Positions 36,833-46,851 are shown, counted from the first letter of the stretch. The stretch is DNA of 64,000 nt from Rhodopirellula halodulae (GCF_020966775.1 NZ_JAJKFV010000029.1:2059372-2123371); one strand, 5' to 3'. Numbers and translations: made by a program. The notes: generated by a model from the letters alone, not told the origin.

Positions 36833-38585
36833 AAAGAGATCAACGGAGGGTTCTCCTCGTGACGCATCGCCCCGCCAGAAAGGCTTCTTTTTGGTGTTGG
36901 TGTTGATCGTCATCGCGGTGGCAACCATGGCGGTCTATTCGTTCACCGATCTGATGATTGCGGCTGACGAAACGGCTTATCTTGCAGGGGACATGACGCA
37001 GGCTCGCGCCACGGTGGACTCGGGCATTGAGTCGGTACGATTGACGTTGGCTCAAACGCCTGCCATTCGAGAAGACTCAGGTGGTGTGTTTAACAACCCC
37101 AACTTGTTTCAGGGGGTGCCCGTCACCGATGGAACTCAAGGCAACCCGACCAGCAACTTTACCGTCATCGCACCCGGGCTGACCGACATGGGAACCTTGG
37201 GGGGCATTCGATATGGATTGCAAAACGAGTCCGCACGGTTGAACGTCAATGCGTTGATCGTGTTGGAAGAGAACTCCGATGCGATCAACATGCTGAGTGG
37301 GCTCTCGGGAGGCAGCGTGGATGCCGGTGGGATCTTGGGCGACGTGACTGGCGAGAGTGAAGAAAGTGTTTCGACCGAAAACATCGCGGTGACGTTGTTG
37401 ATGACCTTGCCCGGGATGGATGAGTCCATCGCGAATGCGATTTTGGATTGGCTTGATGAAGACACCGAGCCACGAGAGAACGGCGCGGAGGACGAATATT
37501 ACACCGCTTTGGCGACTCCTTACGCTGCCGCCAATGGGCCACTGCAATCGGTGGAAGAATTGCTGCTCGTGCGTGGTGTCACGCCGCAGTTGTTGTTCGG
37601 TGCGGACACCAATCGCAACGGTGTTTTGGATGCCGACGAGCAACAACGGTTTTCGGCCAGCATTGACACGCCAGGGGTGTTGGGCTGGGCCAGTTATCTG
37701 ACGGTGCATGGTGCTGAGGCCAACAAAACCATGGACGGGGACTTTCGCGTCAACATCAACCAAGACGACCTCGAAGTTCTTTACGACGAGCTCTTGGCGG
37801 CTTTGGGTGACGACGTGTTGGCGTCATTCATCGTTGCTTATCGGATGGCCGGTCAATCTTCGCTAACGGAAACGATGGTGGCGACCGCGTCGGCACAAGG
37901 ATTGGCGGCCCAGGGCATCGAAGCCGATGACGCCGCCAACGCCTCACGCGAAGAAGAAGGCACGGTGCTACCTTGGTCCGTCGACGCGTTGGATCAGTTT
38001 GATTTGACGGCGGGAGCGGAGGTGGAATTCAACCAGTTGTTGGATTTGATCGATGCGAAGGTGAGTCTGCAGCAGAACGACGAAACGATCACCTACACCT
38101 CTCCTCTGATTGGCGATCCAGCCATCCTGGCGGAGTTTCTGCCGTTCTTAATGGATCAACTGACCACTCAAGATTCCGATGTTCTGCCGGGGCGGATCAA
38201 TCTGAACGAGTGTCCCGCTGAACTTCTGATGGGGATCCCCCTGGTCGACGTGGACACGATGACCGCGATCCTGGACGCTCGGGCTCAAGCCGCGGTCGGT
38301 GGCACCACGGATCGCAATCACGAAACTTGGCCCCTGACGGAGGGTTTAGTCACTGTGGACCAAATGCGTGCGTTGCTTCCGTTGGTCACGGCTCGTGGCG
38401 ACGTCTTCCGTGCTCAGGTCATCGGTTACCACACCGGCACCGGTTTGTCCGCGCGTGGGGAAGCGATCATTGACGCGACGACGCCCAATCCAAGGGTGGT
38501 TCACTACCGCGATCTGACGCATCTCGGTCGAGGCTTCGATCTGTCCGTCTTGGGCGGAAACATCGTGGCTCCCAACAACAACTAA
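36816..38585 (+). CDS. gspK: Type II secretion minor pseudopilin, GspK-like
   Basis: The largest minor pseudopilin, thought to cap the pseudopilus with GspI and GspJ. The motif RQKG/FFLVLVLIVIAVATMAVYS has Gly at -1 but no Glu at +5, as is usual for GspK. The body contains the GspK alpha domain with helix-hairpin-helix-like segments (MDESIANAILDWLDEDTEPRE and PGRINLNECPAELLMGI). At 589 residues it is larger than the usual 300-350, with an insert around residues 330-420. ATG 36816 is chosen; the frame is open from 36762. It overlaps gspJ by 17 bp, and the next gene starts 15 bp after its stop. Confidence 0.87.
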   Translation: MSWQNEKRSTEGSPRDASPRQKGFFLVLVLIVIAVATMAVYSFTDLMIAADETAYLAGDMTQARATVDSGIESVRLTLAQTPAIREDSGGVFNNPNLFQGVPVTDGTQGNPTSNFTVIAPGLTDMGTLGGIRYGLQNESARLNVNALIVLEENSDAINMLSGLSGGSVDAGGILGDVTGESEESVSTENIAVTLLMTLPGMDESIANAILDWLDEDTEPRENGAEDEYYTALATPYAAANGPLQSVEELLLVRGVTPQLLFGADTNRNGVLDADEQQRFSASIDTPGVLGWASYLTVHGAEANKTMDGDFRVNINQDDLEVLYDELLAALGDDVLASFIVAYRMAGQSSLTETMVATASAQGLAAQGIEADDAANASREEEGTVLPWSVDALDQFDLTAGAEVEFNQLLDLIDAKVSLQQNDETITYTSPLIGDPAILAEFLPFLMDQLTTQDSDVLPGRINLNECPAELLMGIPLVDVDTMTAILDARAQAAVGGTTDRNHETWPLTEGLVTVDQMRALLPLVTARGDVFRAQVIGYHTGTGLSARGEAIIDATTPNPRVVHYRDLTHLGRGFDLSVLGGNIVAPNNN

Positions 38586-38600
38586 GTAGACTATTGCACC

Positions 38601-40256
38601 ATGACTAAAAAAGTAGCCGTCGATTGGGATGAACAGCAGATTCGGATTGTGGTCGGAGAGGTCTCCGGCAAACAAACCCGAATCGTGGACGCTGCGCTTC
38701 TGCCGATTCAAACCGCAGGTGTCGCAGCCACTCTGAAGTCTTGGATTGCCGAGCGCAAGCTGGAAAAGTCTGAGTGCTTGGTCGCAGTCGGACGCGATTC
38801 GGCGGAGCTGCGGCAGATGGAGTTTCCGCCGGTTCCTGACGAAGAGCTGCCGGACATGGTGCGGTTTCAAGCGGTGCGATCGTTTGCGTCGGCCGGCGAC
38901 AGCGCGACGGTCGACTACTTGCCCACATCGCGTGACGAAAAAGGCGTTCGTGCCATCGTGTCGGCAACCGGAGCCAATCGTCTCGATCCAATTCGAAAGG
39001 TGGTCGAGACCTCGGGGATGACCGTCGGCCGCATCGCTCTGCGTCCGATCGCGGCTGCCGCGCTGTATCAAATCATGTTGCACGACTCAGTCGCCAACTC
39101 GACTCGTTCGACGTTGGCATTGATTGACTTGGTCGGTGACGAGGCGGAAATCGTCTTGTTCCGCGGACGCGATGTCGCGTTTGTTCGTTCCGTTCGCTTG
39201 CCTTCGCAATCACCGGCACGAGTCAATGCGCTCGCCGGTGAGTTGCGGCGAAGCATGATTGCTTGCGGTGCATCCGGTTCCCCTTGTGACATTGCAATTT
39301 GGGGAACCGAACATCGACATAAAGAAGAATTGGATCAAGTCGCGGATCGTTTGGATCAAGGGCAAGATAAACCGTCTGAAAAACGCTTGATCAATCCGTT
39401 GCAAATCGTCGATTGCGATTCGTCGGTGGAGCCTTCGGTTGGCGACACGGTCGGTCGGCTGGCGCCGCTGGTCGGTTTGCTGGTGGCCGATGCGTCGCAT
39501 AGCGATCGGTTGATTGATTTTGAAAACCCACGCGAATACATTCCGCCCACGACCAACCGCGGAAAGCTGGCTGCGATGATCGGCGTGCCCGCCGCATTGG
39601 TGATTGGCGTCGGTTGGTTGTTCTGGAGTCAGTTGGCATCTCGTGATGCGGATATCGAAGCGTTGGAAAAGGCCAATGCTTCCCTTCGCGAACAAGTGAA
39701 GGTTGCCGACGTCAGTGTCACTCGCACGGAACGCATCGATCAGTTCCTGGATGCCGATGTGAACTGGTTGGAAGAAATCGAACGCTTGGCGGGCGCCTTG
39801 CCACCTTCGGAAGAATTGATCCTGCAGCAGATCTCTGCCAACGCGGACATTCGCCAAGGCGGAGGACGCATGGTGGTCGCCGGTTTGGTGACTTCGCCAG
39901 ATGTCATCGATGAGATGGAAACGTCGCTTCGTGACGAAACGCATCGCGTGGTTGGTGATGGTGCCAGCCAGATCGAAACGGAAGACGCCTACCGCTGGCA
40001 AATTCGCGAAACGATTTCGGTGGAATCCAGCAGCGTTCGGGCCGATCGTTACGAACGCATTGCCAAAGCGTCGGAGGAAGCGAACGCGACGGACACTTCG
40101 GAAGGAACCGACGAAGCCGCCGAGGGAACTTCGGCCGAGCCCGCTTCGTCCGCAGCGGAGTCAGGAAAGCAGTCAGCAGTGCCCGGCCAAGAAGAGCAGG
40201 CTAACAAGCAATCGTCCGGTGGATCCACCGACGTTCAATCGGAGGTGTCGGCATGA
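38601..40256 (+). CDS. PilM-PilN-like fusion, GspL role in the secretion platform
   Basis: This inner-membrane platform protein would link the cytoplasmic motor to the pseudopilus. Residues 1-310 resemble the actin-like PilM/GspL cytoplasmic domain: KVAVDWDEQQIRIVVGEV at the start, and LALIDLVGDEAEIVLFRGRD as the second nucleotide-site-like strand. A membrane segment lies at about 322-344 (MIGVPAALVIGVGWLFW), then a coiled coil (ALEKANASLREQV) and a PilN-like periplasmic ferredoxin-like domain to about 480. A Ser/Glu/Ala-rich tail ends the protein. In type IV pili PilM and PilN are separate proteins, whereas GspL combines both roles, so this is a GspL-type arrangement with PilM-like sequence. 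ATG 38601; the stop overlaps the next start by 4 bp. Confidence 0.8.
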   Translation: MTKKVAVDWDEQQIRIVVGEVSGKQTRIVDAALLPIQTAGVAATLKSWIAERKLEKSECLVAVGRDSAELRQMEFPPVPDEELPDMVRFQAVRSFASAGDSATVDYLPTSRDEKGVRAIVSATGANRLDPIRKVVETSGMTVGRIALRPIAAAALYQIMLHDSVANSTRSTLALIDLVGDEAEIVLFRGRDVAFVRSVRLPSQSPARVNALAGELRRSMIACGASGSPCDIAIWGTEHRHKEELDQVADRLDQGQDKPSEKRLINPLQIVDCDSSVEPSVGDTVGRLAPLVGLLVADASHSDRLIDFENPREYIPPTTNRGKLAAMIGVPAALVIGVGWLFWSQLASRDADIEALEKANASLREQVKVADVSVTRTERIDQFLDADVNWLEEIERLAGALPPSEELILQQISANADIRQGGGRMVVAGLVTSPDVIDEMETSLRDETHRVVGDGASQIETEDAYRWQIRETISVESSSVRADRYERIAKASEEANATDTSEGTDEAAEGTSAEPASSAAESGKQSAVPGQEEQANKQSSGGSTDVQSEVSA

Positions 40257-41707
40257 GTCAACGCGAACGTTTTCTAGCGATGGCCGTGGGCGGCTTGTTC
40301 ATTGTCGTCGCTTTCCAATGGGGGTTCAGCAAGTATCGAAGCGCGGTCAAGTTTCGCGACAATCGACTGGCGGGTCTGCAGAACGAAGCCGATCAACTGA
40401 ACGAAAAAATGCTGGCGGGCGCGTACGCCGACCGGCAGATGGGCGAGTACATGGTGCGTTCGTTGCCGGGCAATCCAGAAAAAGCCAAAAGCACTTATCA
40501 ATCGTGGTTGCTAGGCACCGTTCGCGAAGCGGGGTTGATGGATGCTGGCGTGGACCCGGTCAGTGATGCACCGGTTGGCGATCTCTATCATCGCTACGGT
40601 TTTCGCGTTTCTGGCAAAACGACTCTGAAGGGTTTGGTCGGTTTGCTGCATGACTTCTACGCTCGGGACTATTTGCATCGTGTGCGTGAACTCAGTTTCG
40701 GCCCCTCGCGAGCCGGTGATTTGAACTTGGTCATGACCATCGACGTGATCTCGCTTGCCAATGTCGGCGACGACGTTGCCACTCCGGAGGAAGATTCTTG
40801 GCGGATTGCCAAGTCATTGGACGAAGTCGAATCATCGATTCTGAATCGCAATTTCTTTGAGCCGCCAAACCAACCGCCTGTTTACTCGGGCGATGAAACA
40901 CTGGTGGCTGTCAAAGGCGAGAAGACCGAAGTCAAAATCAAAGCCAATGATCCCGAAGGCACCGGCCTCACATTCGAAATGGAAGGCGAGCTTCCCGAGT
41001 GGGCAACTTTCGATCCGGCCTCCGGCACGTTCACGTTCAACGCGCCGGCGGATCCCGAGCAAGACGGCGACGAGGCCGCCGCCGAATCAACCAGTTCTGC
41101 TGAACCGTTGAAGGTCACCGTTCGCGTCTCTGATTCCGGTTACCCAAAACGTCAGATTGAAAAGACGTTGGCTGTGCGATTGCAAGACCCACCGCCGCCG
41201 GCTGCTCCGGATCCATTGCCACCGAAGTTTGACGATGCGACTCAGACTTATCTGACCGCATTGGTTCAAGGTCGTGATGATTGGACCGCTTGGATGAACG
41301 TTCGCACTCGCGGCGAGACGTTGAAATTGCAAGTGGGTGATTCGTTCGAAATCGGATCCAAGAAGGGCGTGGTGAAGTCCGTCTCCGCCCGAGTGGTCTT
41401 GTTGGAAATTGACGGCAAGCAGTTCGAGCTGCGACCGGCGGGCAAATTGTCGGAAGCGGTGGAGTTGGAGTCTCCGGAGCAGCCCAAGGCTGACGCGGCG
41501 ACCGAAGAGTCGCCGAGCGAATCCGATGGTGATCCGGGGAAGGATGAAGCGTCTGAGGTTGAGCCCGCCGAAGAGGAAGCCGCGGAGAATCCGCCAGCGG
41601 AACCCGTGGCGGAGACCGCTGCGGAGGAGGATTCAACCGAGCCTTCCGAACAATCGGAAGAAACCGCCGCGGACGAACCGGCGCCGGCTTCCACGACCGC
41701 CGATTGA
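40253..41707 (+). CDS. PilO-like protein fused to an Ig-like and a PilP/GspC-like domain, GspM role
   Basis: A bitopic inner-membrane protein. Residues 8-24 form the membrane segment (MAVGGLFIVVAFQWGF). Residues 25-185 match the PilO/GspM pattern of coiled coil plus ferredoxin-like fold (LVGLLHDFYARDYLHRVREL). From about 206 a cadherin/putative-Ig module follows (NQPPVYSGDETLVAVKG, then LPEWATFDPASGTFTF). Residues about 344-396 resemble the PilP/GspC homology region (KLQVGDSFEIGSKKGVVKSV). The last 80 residues are Glu/Ala/Pro-rich and acidic. Such fusions would join alignment-complex functions usually split among PilO, PilP or GspC. It ends the operon, before a strong terminator. Confidence 0.72.
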   Translation: MSQRERFLAMAVGGLFIVVAFQWGFSKYRSAVKFRDNRLAGLQNEADQLNEKMLAGAYADRQMGEYMVRSLPGNPEKAKSTYQSWLLGTVREAGLMDAGVDPVSDAPVGDLYHRYGFRVSGKTTLKGLVGLLHDFYARDYLHRVRELSFGPSRAGDLNLVMTIDVISLANVGDDVATPEEDSWRIAKSLDEVESSILNRNFFEPPNQPPVYSGDETLVAVKGEKTEVKIKANDPEGTGLTFEMEGELPEWATFDPASGTFTFNAPADPEQDGDEAAAESTSSAEPLKVTVRVSDSGYPKRQIEKTLAVRLQDPPPPAAPDPLPPKFDDATQTYLTALVQGRDDWTAWMNVRTRGETLKLQVGDSFEIGSKKGVVKSVSARVVLLEIDGKQFELRPAGKLSEAVELESPEQPKADAATEESPSESDGDPGKDEASEVEPAEEEAAENPPAEPVAETAAEEDSTEPSEQSEETAADEPAPASTTAD

Positions 41708-41773
41708 GAGCAGTTCGGATTGACAATGGAAAGATCGAGCGATACGCTCGGTGCATCACCAGGGAAATCGTTC

Positions 41774-41805
41774 GCCCGGGCCGATTCGGTCCGGGCTGTT
41801 TTTTT
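41774..41805 (+). terminator. Intrinsic terminator of the secretion operon
   Basis: Near-perfect stem GCCCGGGCCG-ATT-CGGTCCGGGC (41774-41796, with one G-T pair), followed by TG and a run of seven T residues (41799-41805). It lies 66 bp after the last secretion gene and 30 bp before the nusA start, so nusA must be transcribed from a promoter inside this short gap or by readthrough. Confidence 0.9.
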
Positions 41806-41834
41806 ATCTTTTCATCTCCAATCGTCTCATCGCC

Positions 41835-43304
41835 ATGAATCCGCAAGACATTTTGCGTTACGTCGATTCGCTGCACCGCGACAAAAACATCGACCCCGAG
41901 CTGTTGTTCCAGGCGATCGAGTCCGCTTTGCAAAGCGCTGCCAAAAAGCAATACGGCGAAGAGTCCGATGTGATTGTTTCGATCAGCCGTGACAACGGAG
42001 CGATTGCGGCCACATTGGCGGGCGAGCCCTTGGGCGATGACCAAATTGGACGGATTGGTGCCCAGACCGCAAAGCAGGTCATCATCCAAAAAGTTCGCGA
42101 AGCAGAACGTGATGCGTTGATGCTGGAGTACCGCGATCAAATCGGTGAGATCGTCAGTGGAATGATTGGTCGCGCCGATGGCGGCGTGGCAACGGTGAAC
42201 CTGGGCAATGTCGAAGCCATCTTGCCTCGCAGTGAACAGATTCCCGGTGAAAGTCTGCACGCCAACGAACGCGTGCGAGCCATCGTGTTCGAAGTGCGTC
42301 CATCGGGCGGTAACCGCGTGCGAGTCGTACTTTCACGTACCCGACCTCAATTCGTTCAGCGTTTGTTTGAGCAAGAGATTCCCGAACTGAATGACGGCGT
42401 CATCGCGATCAAATCCATTTCGCGTGAACCCGGCTATCGCAGCAAGGTCGCCGTCAGCAGCGACGACCAACAAGTCGACCCGATCAGCGTCTGTGTTGGC
42501 TACCGCGGCAGCCGCATCAAAGCGGTTCGTGAGGAATTAGCCGGTGAACACATCGACGTGGTTCGCTACGACAACGATCCAGAAGTCTTGATTCCCAACG
42601 CGTTGCAGCCTGCTGAAGTGGATCAGGTGTTGTTGTGTGACATGATCGGTCGCGCGATTGTGTTGGTCCAAGAAGATCAACTGTCGCTGGCAATCGGTCG
42701 TCGCGGGCAAAACGTGCGACTGGCCAGCAAGCTTTGCGGTTGGGACATCGAGATCATGACCAACGCGGAACTTGAAGAGCAAATCGAACGTGCCGTTGGT
42801 GGATTCAGTCAGATTCCAGGCATCACAGAAGAGATCGCTCAGTCTTTGGTCGAGCAGGGATACCTGTCGTATGACGACCTGTCGGTGATCGAGCCCGATC
42901 TGTTCATGGAAATGAGCGGGTTGAGCGAAGAAGAAGTTGACCGGATCGTGGAGACCGCCGAAGCGAAGGCGGAAGAGGCTGAACAAGCGGCTGCCGAAGA
43001 GCGTCGTGTCCGACGTGATCAAGAAAAATCGGATCAAGCGGCTCCCGCGAAAGAACCGGCTGAAGGCAACGCCGGTGGCGAAAAGGCACCGTTGGAAGAA
43101 GCCGTTGCCGAGGCGACGGGCACAGAAGCTGCTGCTGAATCGGAAGAAGCCGCCGCTGAGGAGCAACCAGTGGCCGACGAAGCTCCCGAAGCGGAGTCAG
43201 AAGAAACAACCGCCGAGGTGGCTGAGTCCGAGCCCACCGAAACGGAGGTGGTCGCGGAGACGGCTGAGTCGTCCGAGGCCGATGTGAACAAGCAGGATGG
43301 TTGA
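41835..43304 (+). CDS. nusA: Transcription termination/antitermination factor NusA
   Basis: NusA binds RNA polymerase and nascent RNA and modulates pausing, termination and antitermination. The start MNPQDILRYVDSLHRDKNID at ATG 41835 fits the family; the frame is open further upstream to 41751 across the terminator, which is not credible coding. The N-terminal polymerase-binding domain is followed by an S1 domain from about residue 103 (GMIGRADGGVATVNLGNVEA) and by two KH domains with LAIGRRGQNVRLASKLCGW near 281-300. A helix-hairpin-helix segment lies at 325-385. The last 100 residues are an acidic Ala/Glu tail, not part of the common core. infB and rbfA follow, as in many bacteria, but rimP is not upstream. 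Confidence 0.94.
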   Translation: MNPQDILRYVDSLHRDKNIDPELLFQAIESALQSAAKKQYGEESDVIVSISRDNGAIAATLAGEPLGDDQIGRIGAQTAKQVIIQKVREAERDALMLEYRDQIGEIVSGMIGRADGGVATVNLGNVEAILPRSEQIPGESLHANERVRAIVFEVRPSGGNRVRVVLSRTRPQFVQRLFEQEIPELNDGVIAIKSISREPGYRSKVAVSSDDQQVDPISVCVGYRGSRIKAVREELAGEHIDVVRYDNDPEVLIPNALQPAEVDQVLLCDMIGRAIVLVQEDQLSLAIGRRGQNVRLASKLCGWDIEIMTNAELEEQIERAVGGFSQIPGITEEIAQSLVEQGYLSYDDLSVIEPDLFMEMSGLSEEEVDRIVETAEAKAEEAEQAAAEERRVRRDQEKSDQAAPAKEPAEGNAGGEKAPLEEAVAEATGTEAAAESEEAAAEEQPVADEAPEAESEETTAEVAESEPTETEVVAETAESSEADVNKQDG

Positions 43305-43566
43305 GTGCAGCCGTTTTCAAAAAGCGACCTTGTACGCTATCCTACGTGGGACTGAGGCAAAGTTGGTCTTTGCCACTCGTCCTTGGGACAATTTGAACGC
43401 TATGAAATTCCCCGTTGTTTTCAGCGAGTTCGGTGGTGATCCACCCGCTGGCGGTAGCAACGATGGAGGTCTTTTTATGCGATTTTGATGAACGAAACCA
43501 CGAAGCCGCAGCCGCAAGGAATTGCCAGCGGACTTCACCTATCGAATTTGACAGGATCCCGACCCA

Positions 43567-46500
43567 GTGCCAGTACGCATTTACGCGCTCGCCAAAGAAC
43601 TGAATCTCGACAGCAAAGAACTCGTTGATGCGGTAAAAAAAGCCGGCATCACCGGCAAAGGTTCCGCGCTGGCCAGTCTCTCCGATGAAGAGGCCCAGCA
43701 AGTGCGAGGTCATCTCGCCGGTTCCGCTGCGAAATCCGAGTCCAAGCCAAAAGCGGCTCAGCCAACCATGGAAAAACCCGCGGCTCCCGTCGCCCCCGTC
43801 CGAGATCTGGGCGGAGCGGCCGGTCGAAAGCCCGCTGCAATCAACGTTGGCCGTTCTTCCAAACCAACCGAAGCCAGCGAAAAACCCGCTCCCGTTGCTC
43901 CTGTCCGCGATGGCGGGCGACCAACAGGAAAACCTGGGCCCATCGTCCGCACGCCGAAATTGGCTCCGGCTCCCGAGGCGAAGGCCCCGGAAGCACCGCC
44001 GGCTGATAACTCGCCCAAGCCCGAAGTTCGATTGCCCAAACCAGGTGGTCTGAGTGGCGTCACGCCCGGATCCAGTGGTCGAGGCATTGGCATGGGTGCC
44101 AAGGTGGACGACGGTTCGGGCACATCGGATTCACCCGCCAAGTCATCACCCGCGGCGAAATCGGATGCTGGGGAACGCAAGGCACCCAAGGCTCCATTGC
44201 AAGCCAAGCGGGAACCTGCCGCCAGCGACGACACCGCGTCCGGCAACGACGGCGGAAACAAAGGCGGCGGTTTGGCCAGTCGCATCGCGAATCGGATGGG
44301 GAACAATTCCTCCGGACGCGTCGTGCCCAATACGCCCGGGACACCGATCGCTCCTGTCCGAAGTGATTCCGCGATGGGCGGTTCTGGCGGAAAAATGCGG
44401 TCTTTGGATCGTTCGCGAAATCGCGGCGATGACGCTGGCAAAGGTGGCGACGCGGGCAAAGGCAAGAAGCGTGAGCCGCGAATCAAAGTCAACCTGGCTC
44501 AACTGCCCAACGCGCCAAGCAAGCCAGCCGCGCCGACCGGTGGTTCCGGACCGGCGGCTCAAAAACCCGATATCAAGCTGACCCGTGATGTGATCGAAGG
44601 TCACAAGCAGGGGATGAAAGCTCCGTTGGCTCGTTTGGAGCAGGACGAGGCAGAGAAAAAGCTACGCGGCAAAAAGGGCGCGGAGGGGACTGGCAGTCTG
44701 GCCGGTCGTGGTCGCCGAGTCGATGAAGAAGACGACAAGCCAAAGAAGAAGGGCTTGGCGGGGATGGCCAGCGCACGTGCCGAGCGGCAGCGTGGCGGTG
44801 GTGGTCGTCGAAACATTGGGATGGATCGGAACGATCGTCAGCAAGGTTTCCGACGGTCTCGCCCGCGAATCCGTCGCAAAGGCGTCAACACGGCGGCACC
44901 TCGGAAAGACAAGGTGCAGTTGGAATTGCCATGTACCGTTCGTAGTTTCTGCGAAGCCGCTGGGATCAGCGTTGCTGACGTGATGCGAACGCTGATGGGC
45001 ATGGGCATGATGCTGAACATCAATGCGGAAATCGATTTTGAAACCGCTGAGTTGTTGGCCGCCGAGCACGATCTGGACATCGAGCTGAAAGCAGCGGAAT
45101 CGCTCGAGCAAGAGTTAATCACCGAGATCGAAGAAGCTGAAGATGAACCCGATAGCTTGGTCGCTCGTCCGCCCGTGGTGACGTTCTTAGGTCACGTTGA
45201 CCACGGCAAGACAAGCCTCTTGGACTACTTGATCGGCATCAACGTCGTCAAAGGCGAAGCCGGCGGGATCACCCAGCACATCCGTGCTTACAAAATCGAA
45301 AAAGACGGTCGCGCCGTCACCTTCGTCGACACGCCCGGTCACGAAGCATTCACCGAAATGCGCGCTCGCGGTGCCAACGTCACCGACATCGCCGTTTTGG
45401 TGGTCGCCGCTGACGACGGGATCATGCCTCAAACCGAGGAAGCCATCAGTCACGCAAAAGCGGCTGAAGTGCCGATCGTCGTGGCGATGAACAAGATCGA
45501 CCTGGAAGGCGTCGACCCGAACCGCGTGATGACTCAATTGACCGAGCATCAGCTCACGCCAAGTGAATGGGGCGGTGACGTCGAAATCGTTCGTACCAGT
45601 GCCACGCAAGGCACCGGCATGGACGAATTGCTCGAAACGTTGCTGACCATTGCGGAACTGAACGAATACAGTGCGAACCCGAATCGTTCGGCTCTCGGGG
45701 TTTGCTTGGAAGCCGAACAACAGGGCGACCGCGGTGTGGTCGCGAAGTTGGTTGTTCAAAACGGCACCCTTCGCGTCGGTGACATCTTGGTTTGCGGTCC
45801 TGCTCACGGTCGCGTCCGTGCGATGCAAGACACGTTGACCGGCGAGTCGATCACCGAAGCCGGGCCGAGCACGCCTGTCAGCCTGATGGGTTTGGACACG
45901 CCTCCTGGTGCGGGCGACCGTTTCCACGTGCTGAAAGACATTTCGCAAGCGCGCGAAATCGCCAGTGCACGGGAAGGGGAATCCAGCCGCCAAAGCTTGT
46001 CGGGGATCACCACGAAGGTCAGCTTCGACTCGTTCCAAGAAATGCTGGAAGACGGCAAGTTGGGCGAATCCGAAGACCGCGTGAAGTTGAACCTGATCAT
46101 TCGTGCGGATGCTCGCGGATCGTTGGAAGCCATCGACAAAGAGCTCAGCAAGTTCGACCATCCCGAAGTCGAAATTCGCGTGCTGCAGCGAAGCGTTGGT
46201 GGAATCACCCTCGCCGATGCGACCCTGGCCAGTGCTTCCGATGCCGTCATCTTGGGCTTCAACGTGATTCCCGATGACAAGGCTCGTGCCTTGGCGGAAG
46301 AACGCTCTGTCGAGATTCGACGTTACGACGTGATTTATAAGTTGACCGACGATATTCGTGCGTTGATCGAAGGACGTTTGAAACCCGAAGAACGCGTCGT
46401 CGAATTGGGACGTGCTTTGGTCAAACAAGTCTTCACGATCAGTCGCGTGGGAACAATCGCGGGTTGCTACGTTGCTCAAGGCAGCATTCAACGCAATTGT

Positions 46501-46695
46501 CGAATTCGCGTCAGTCGAGATGGTCGCGTCATTGGCGATTACCAACTGGACACGCTGCGTCGCATCAAAGAAGACGTGAAAGAAGTGCCTCGCGGCATGG
46601 AATGCGGTATTCGATTGCAGGGCTTCAATGACATCAAACAAGACGATGTCTTGGAAGCTTACAAGATCGAAGAAGTCGCACGTAAACTCGATTGA
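43567..46695 (+). CDS. infB: Translation initiation factor IF-2
   Basis: This GTPase brings initiator tRNA to the 30S subunit and promotes subunit joining. The start is GTG 43567 with the typical IF-2 N-terminal module (VRIYALAKELNLDSKELVD). Residues of about 60-430 are a low-complexity Ala/Pro/Gly/Lys-rich linker. A second IF2-N-type domain (LPCTVRSFCEAAGISVADVM) precedes the G domain, with GHVDHGKT at 542-549, VDTPGHEAF as switch II, and NKID. The C-terminal domains II-IV follow, ending with KEDVKEVPRGMECGIRLQ. At 1042 residues it is a long form because of the linker. About 260 bp separate it from nusA; rbfA follows. Confidence 0.97.
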   Translation: MPVRIYALAKELNLDSKELVDAVKKAGITGKGSALASLSDEEAQQVRGHLAGSAAKSESKPKAAQPTMEKPAAPVAPVRDLGGAAGRKPAAINVGRSSKPTEASEKPAPVAPVRDGGRPTGKPGPIVRTPKLAPAPEAKAPEAPPADNSPKPEVRLPKPGGLSGVTPGSSGRGIGMGAKVDDGSGTSDSPAKSSPAAKSDAGERKAPKAPLQAKREPAASDDTASGNDGGNKGGGLASRIANRMGNNSSGRVVPNTPGTPIAPVRSDSAMGGSGGKMRSLDRSRNRGDDAGKGGDAGKGKKREPRIKVNLAQLPNAPSKPAAPTGGSGPAAQKPDIKLTRDVIEGHKQGMKAPLARLEQDEAEKKLRGKKGAEGTGSLAGRGRRVDEEDDKPKKKGLAGMASARAERQRGGGGRRNIGMDRNDRQQGFRRSRPRIRRKGVNTAAPRKDKVQLELPCTVRSFCEAAGISVADVMRTLMGMGMMLNINAEIDFETAELLAAEHDLDIELKAAESLEQELITEIEEAEDEPDSLVARPPVVTFLGHVDHGKTSLLDYLIGINVVKGEAGGITQHIRAYKIEKDGRAVTFVDTPGHEAFTEMRARGANVTDIAVLVVAADDGIMPQTEEAISHAKAAEVPIVVAMNKIDLEGVDPNRVMTQLTEHQLTPSEWGGDVEIVRTSATQGTGMDELLETLLTIAELNEYSANPNRSALGVCLEAEQQGDRGVVAKLVVQNGTLRVGDILVCGPAHGRVRAMQDTLTGESITEAGPSTPVSLMGLDTPPGAGDRFHVLKDISQAREIASAREGESSRQSLSGITTKVSFDSFQEMLEDGKLGESEDRVKLNLIIRADARGSLEAIDKELSKFDHPEVEIRVLQRSVGGITLADATLASASDAVILGFNVIPDDKARALAEERSVEIRRYDVIYKLTDDIRALIEGRLKPEERVVELGRALVKQVFTISRVGTIAGCYVAQGSIQRNCRIRVSRDGRVIGDYQLDTLRRIKEDVKEVPRGMECGIRLQGFNDIKQDDVLEAYKIEEVARKLD

Positions 46696-46851
46696 TTGTC
46701 GAGTCGGAGACCGGCGACGCGTGTTGTTCATGCGTTGTCGGTTGCCCATCGCTGAAGCATTCAGCAAAACCATGGAGGCGAGTCGCTATGGCTCACCCCT
46801 TTTCAATTCTGTTGCGATTGCACCCTCCTCTTTTCTTTCGAAGTCTGTCCT

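Noticed and set aside
41115-42260. 381-codon minus-strand frame opposite the GspM-like gene and nusA
   Set aside because: It crosses the operon terminator and two well-supported plus-strand genes.
45187-46773. 528-codon minus-strand frame opposite infB
   Set aside because: It covers the highly conserved IF-2 G domain in antisense and has no homologous features.
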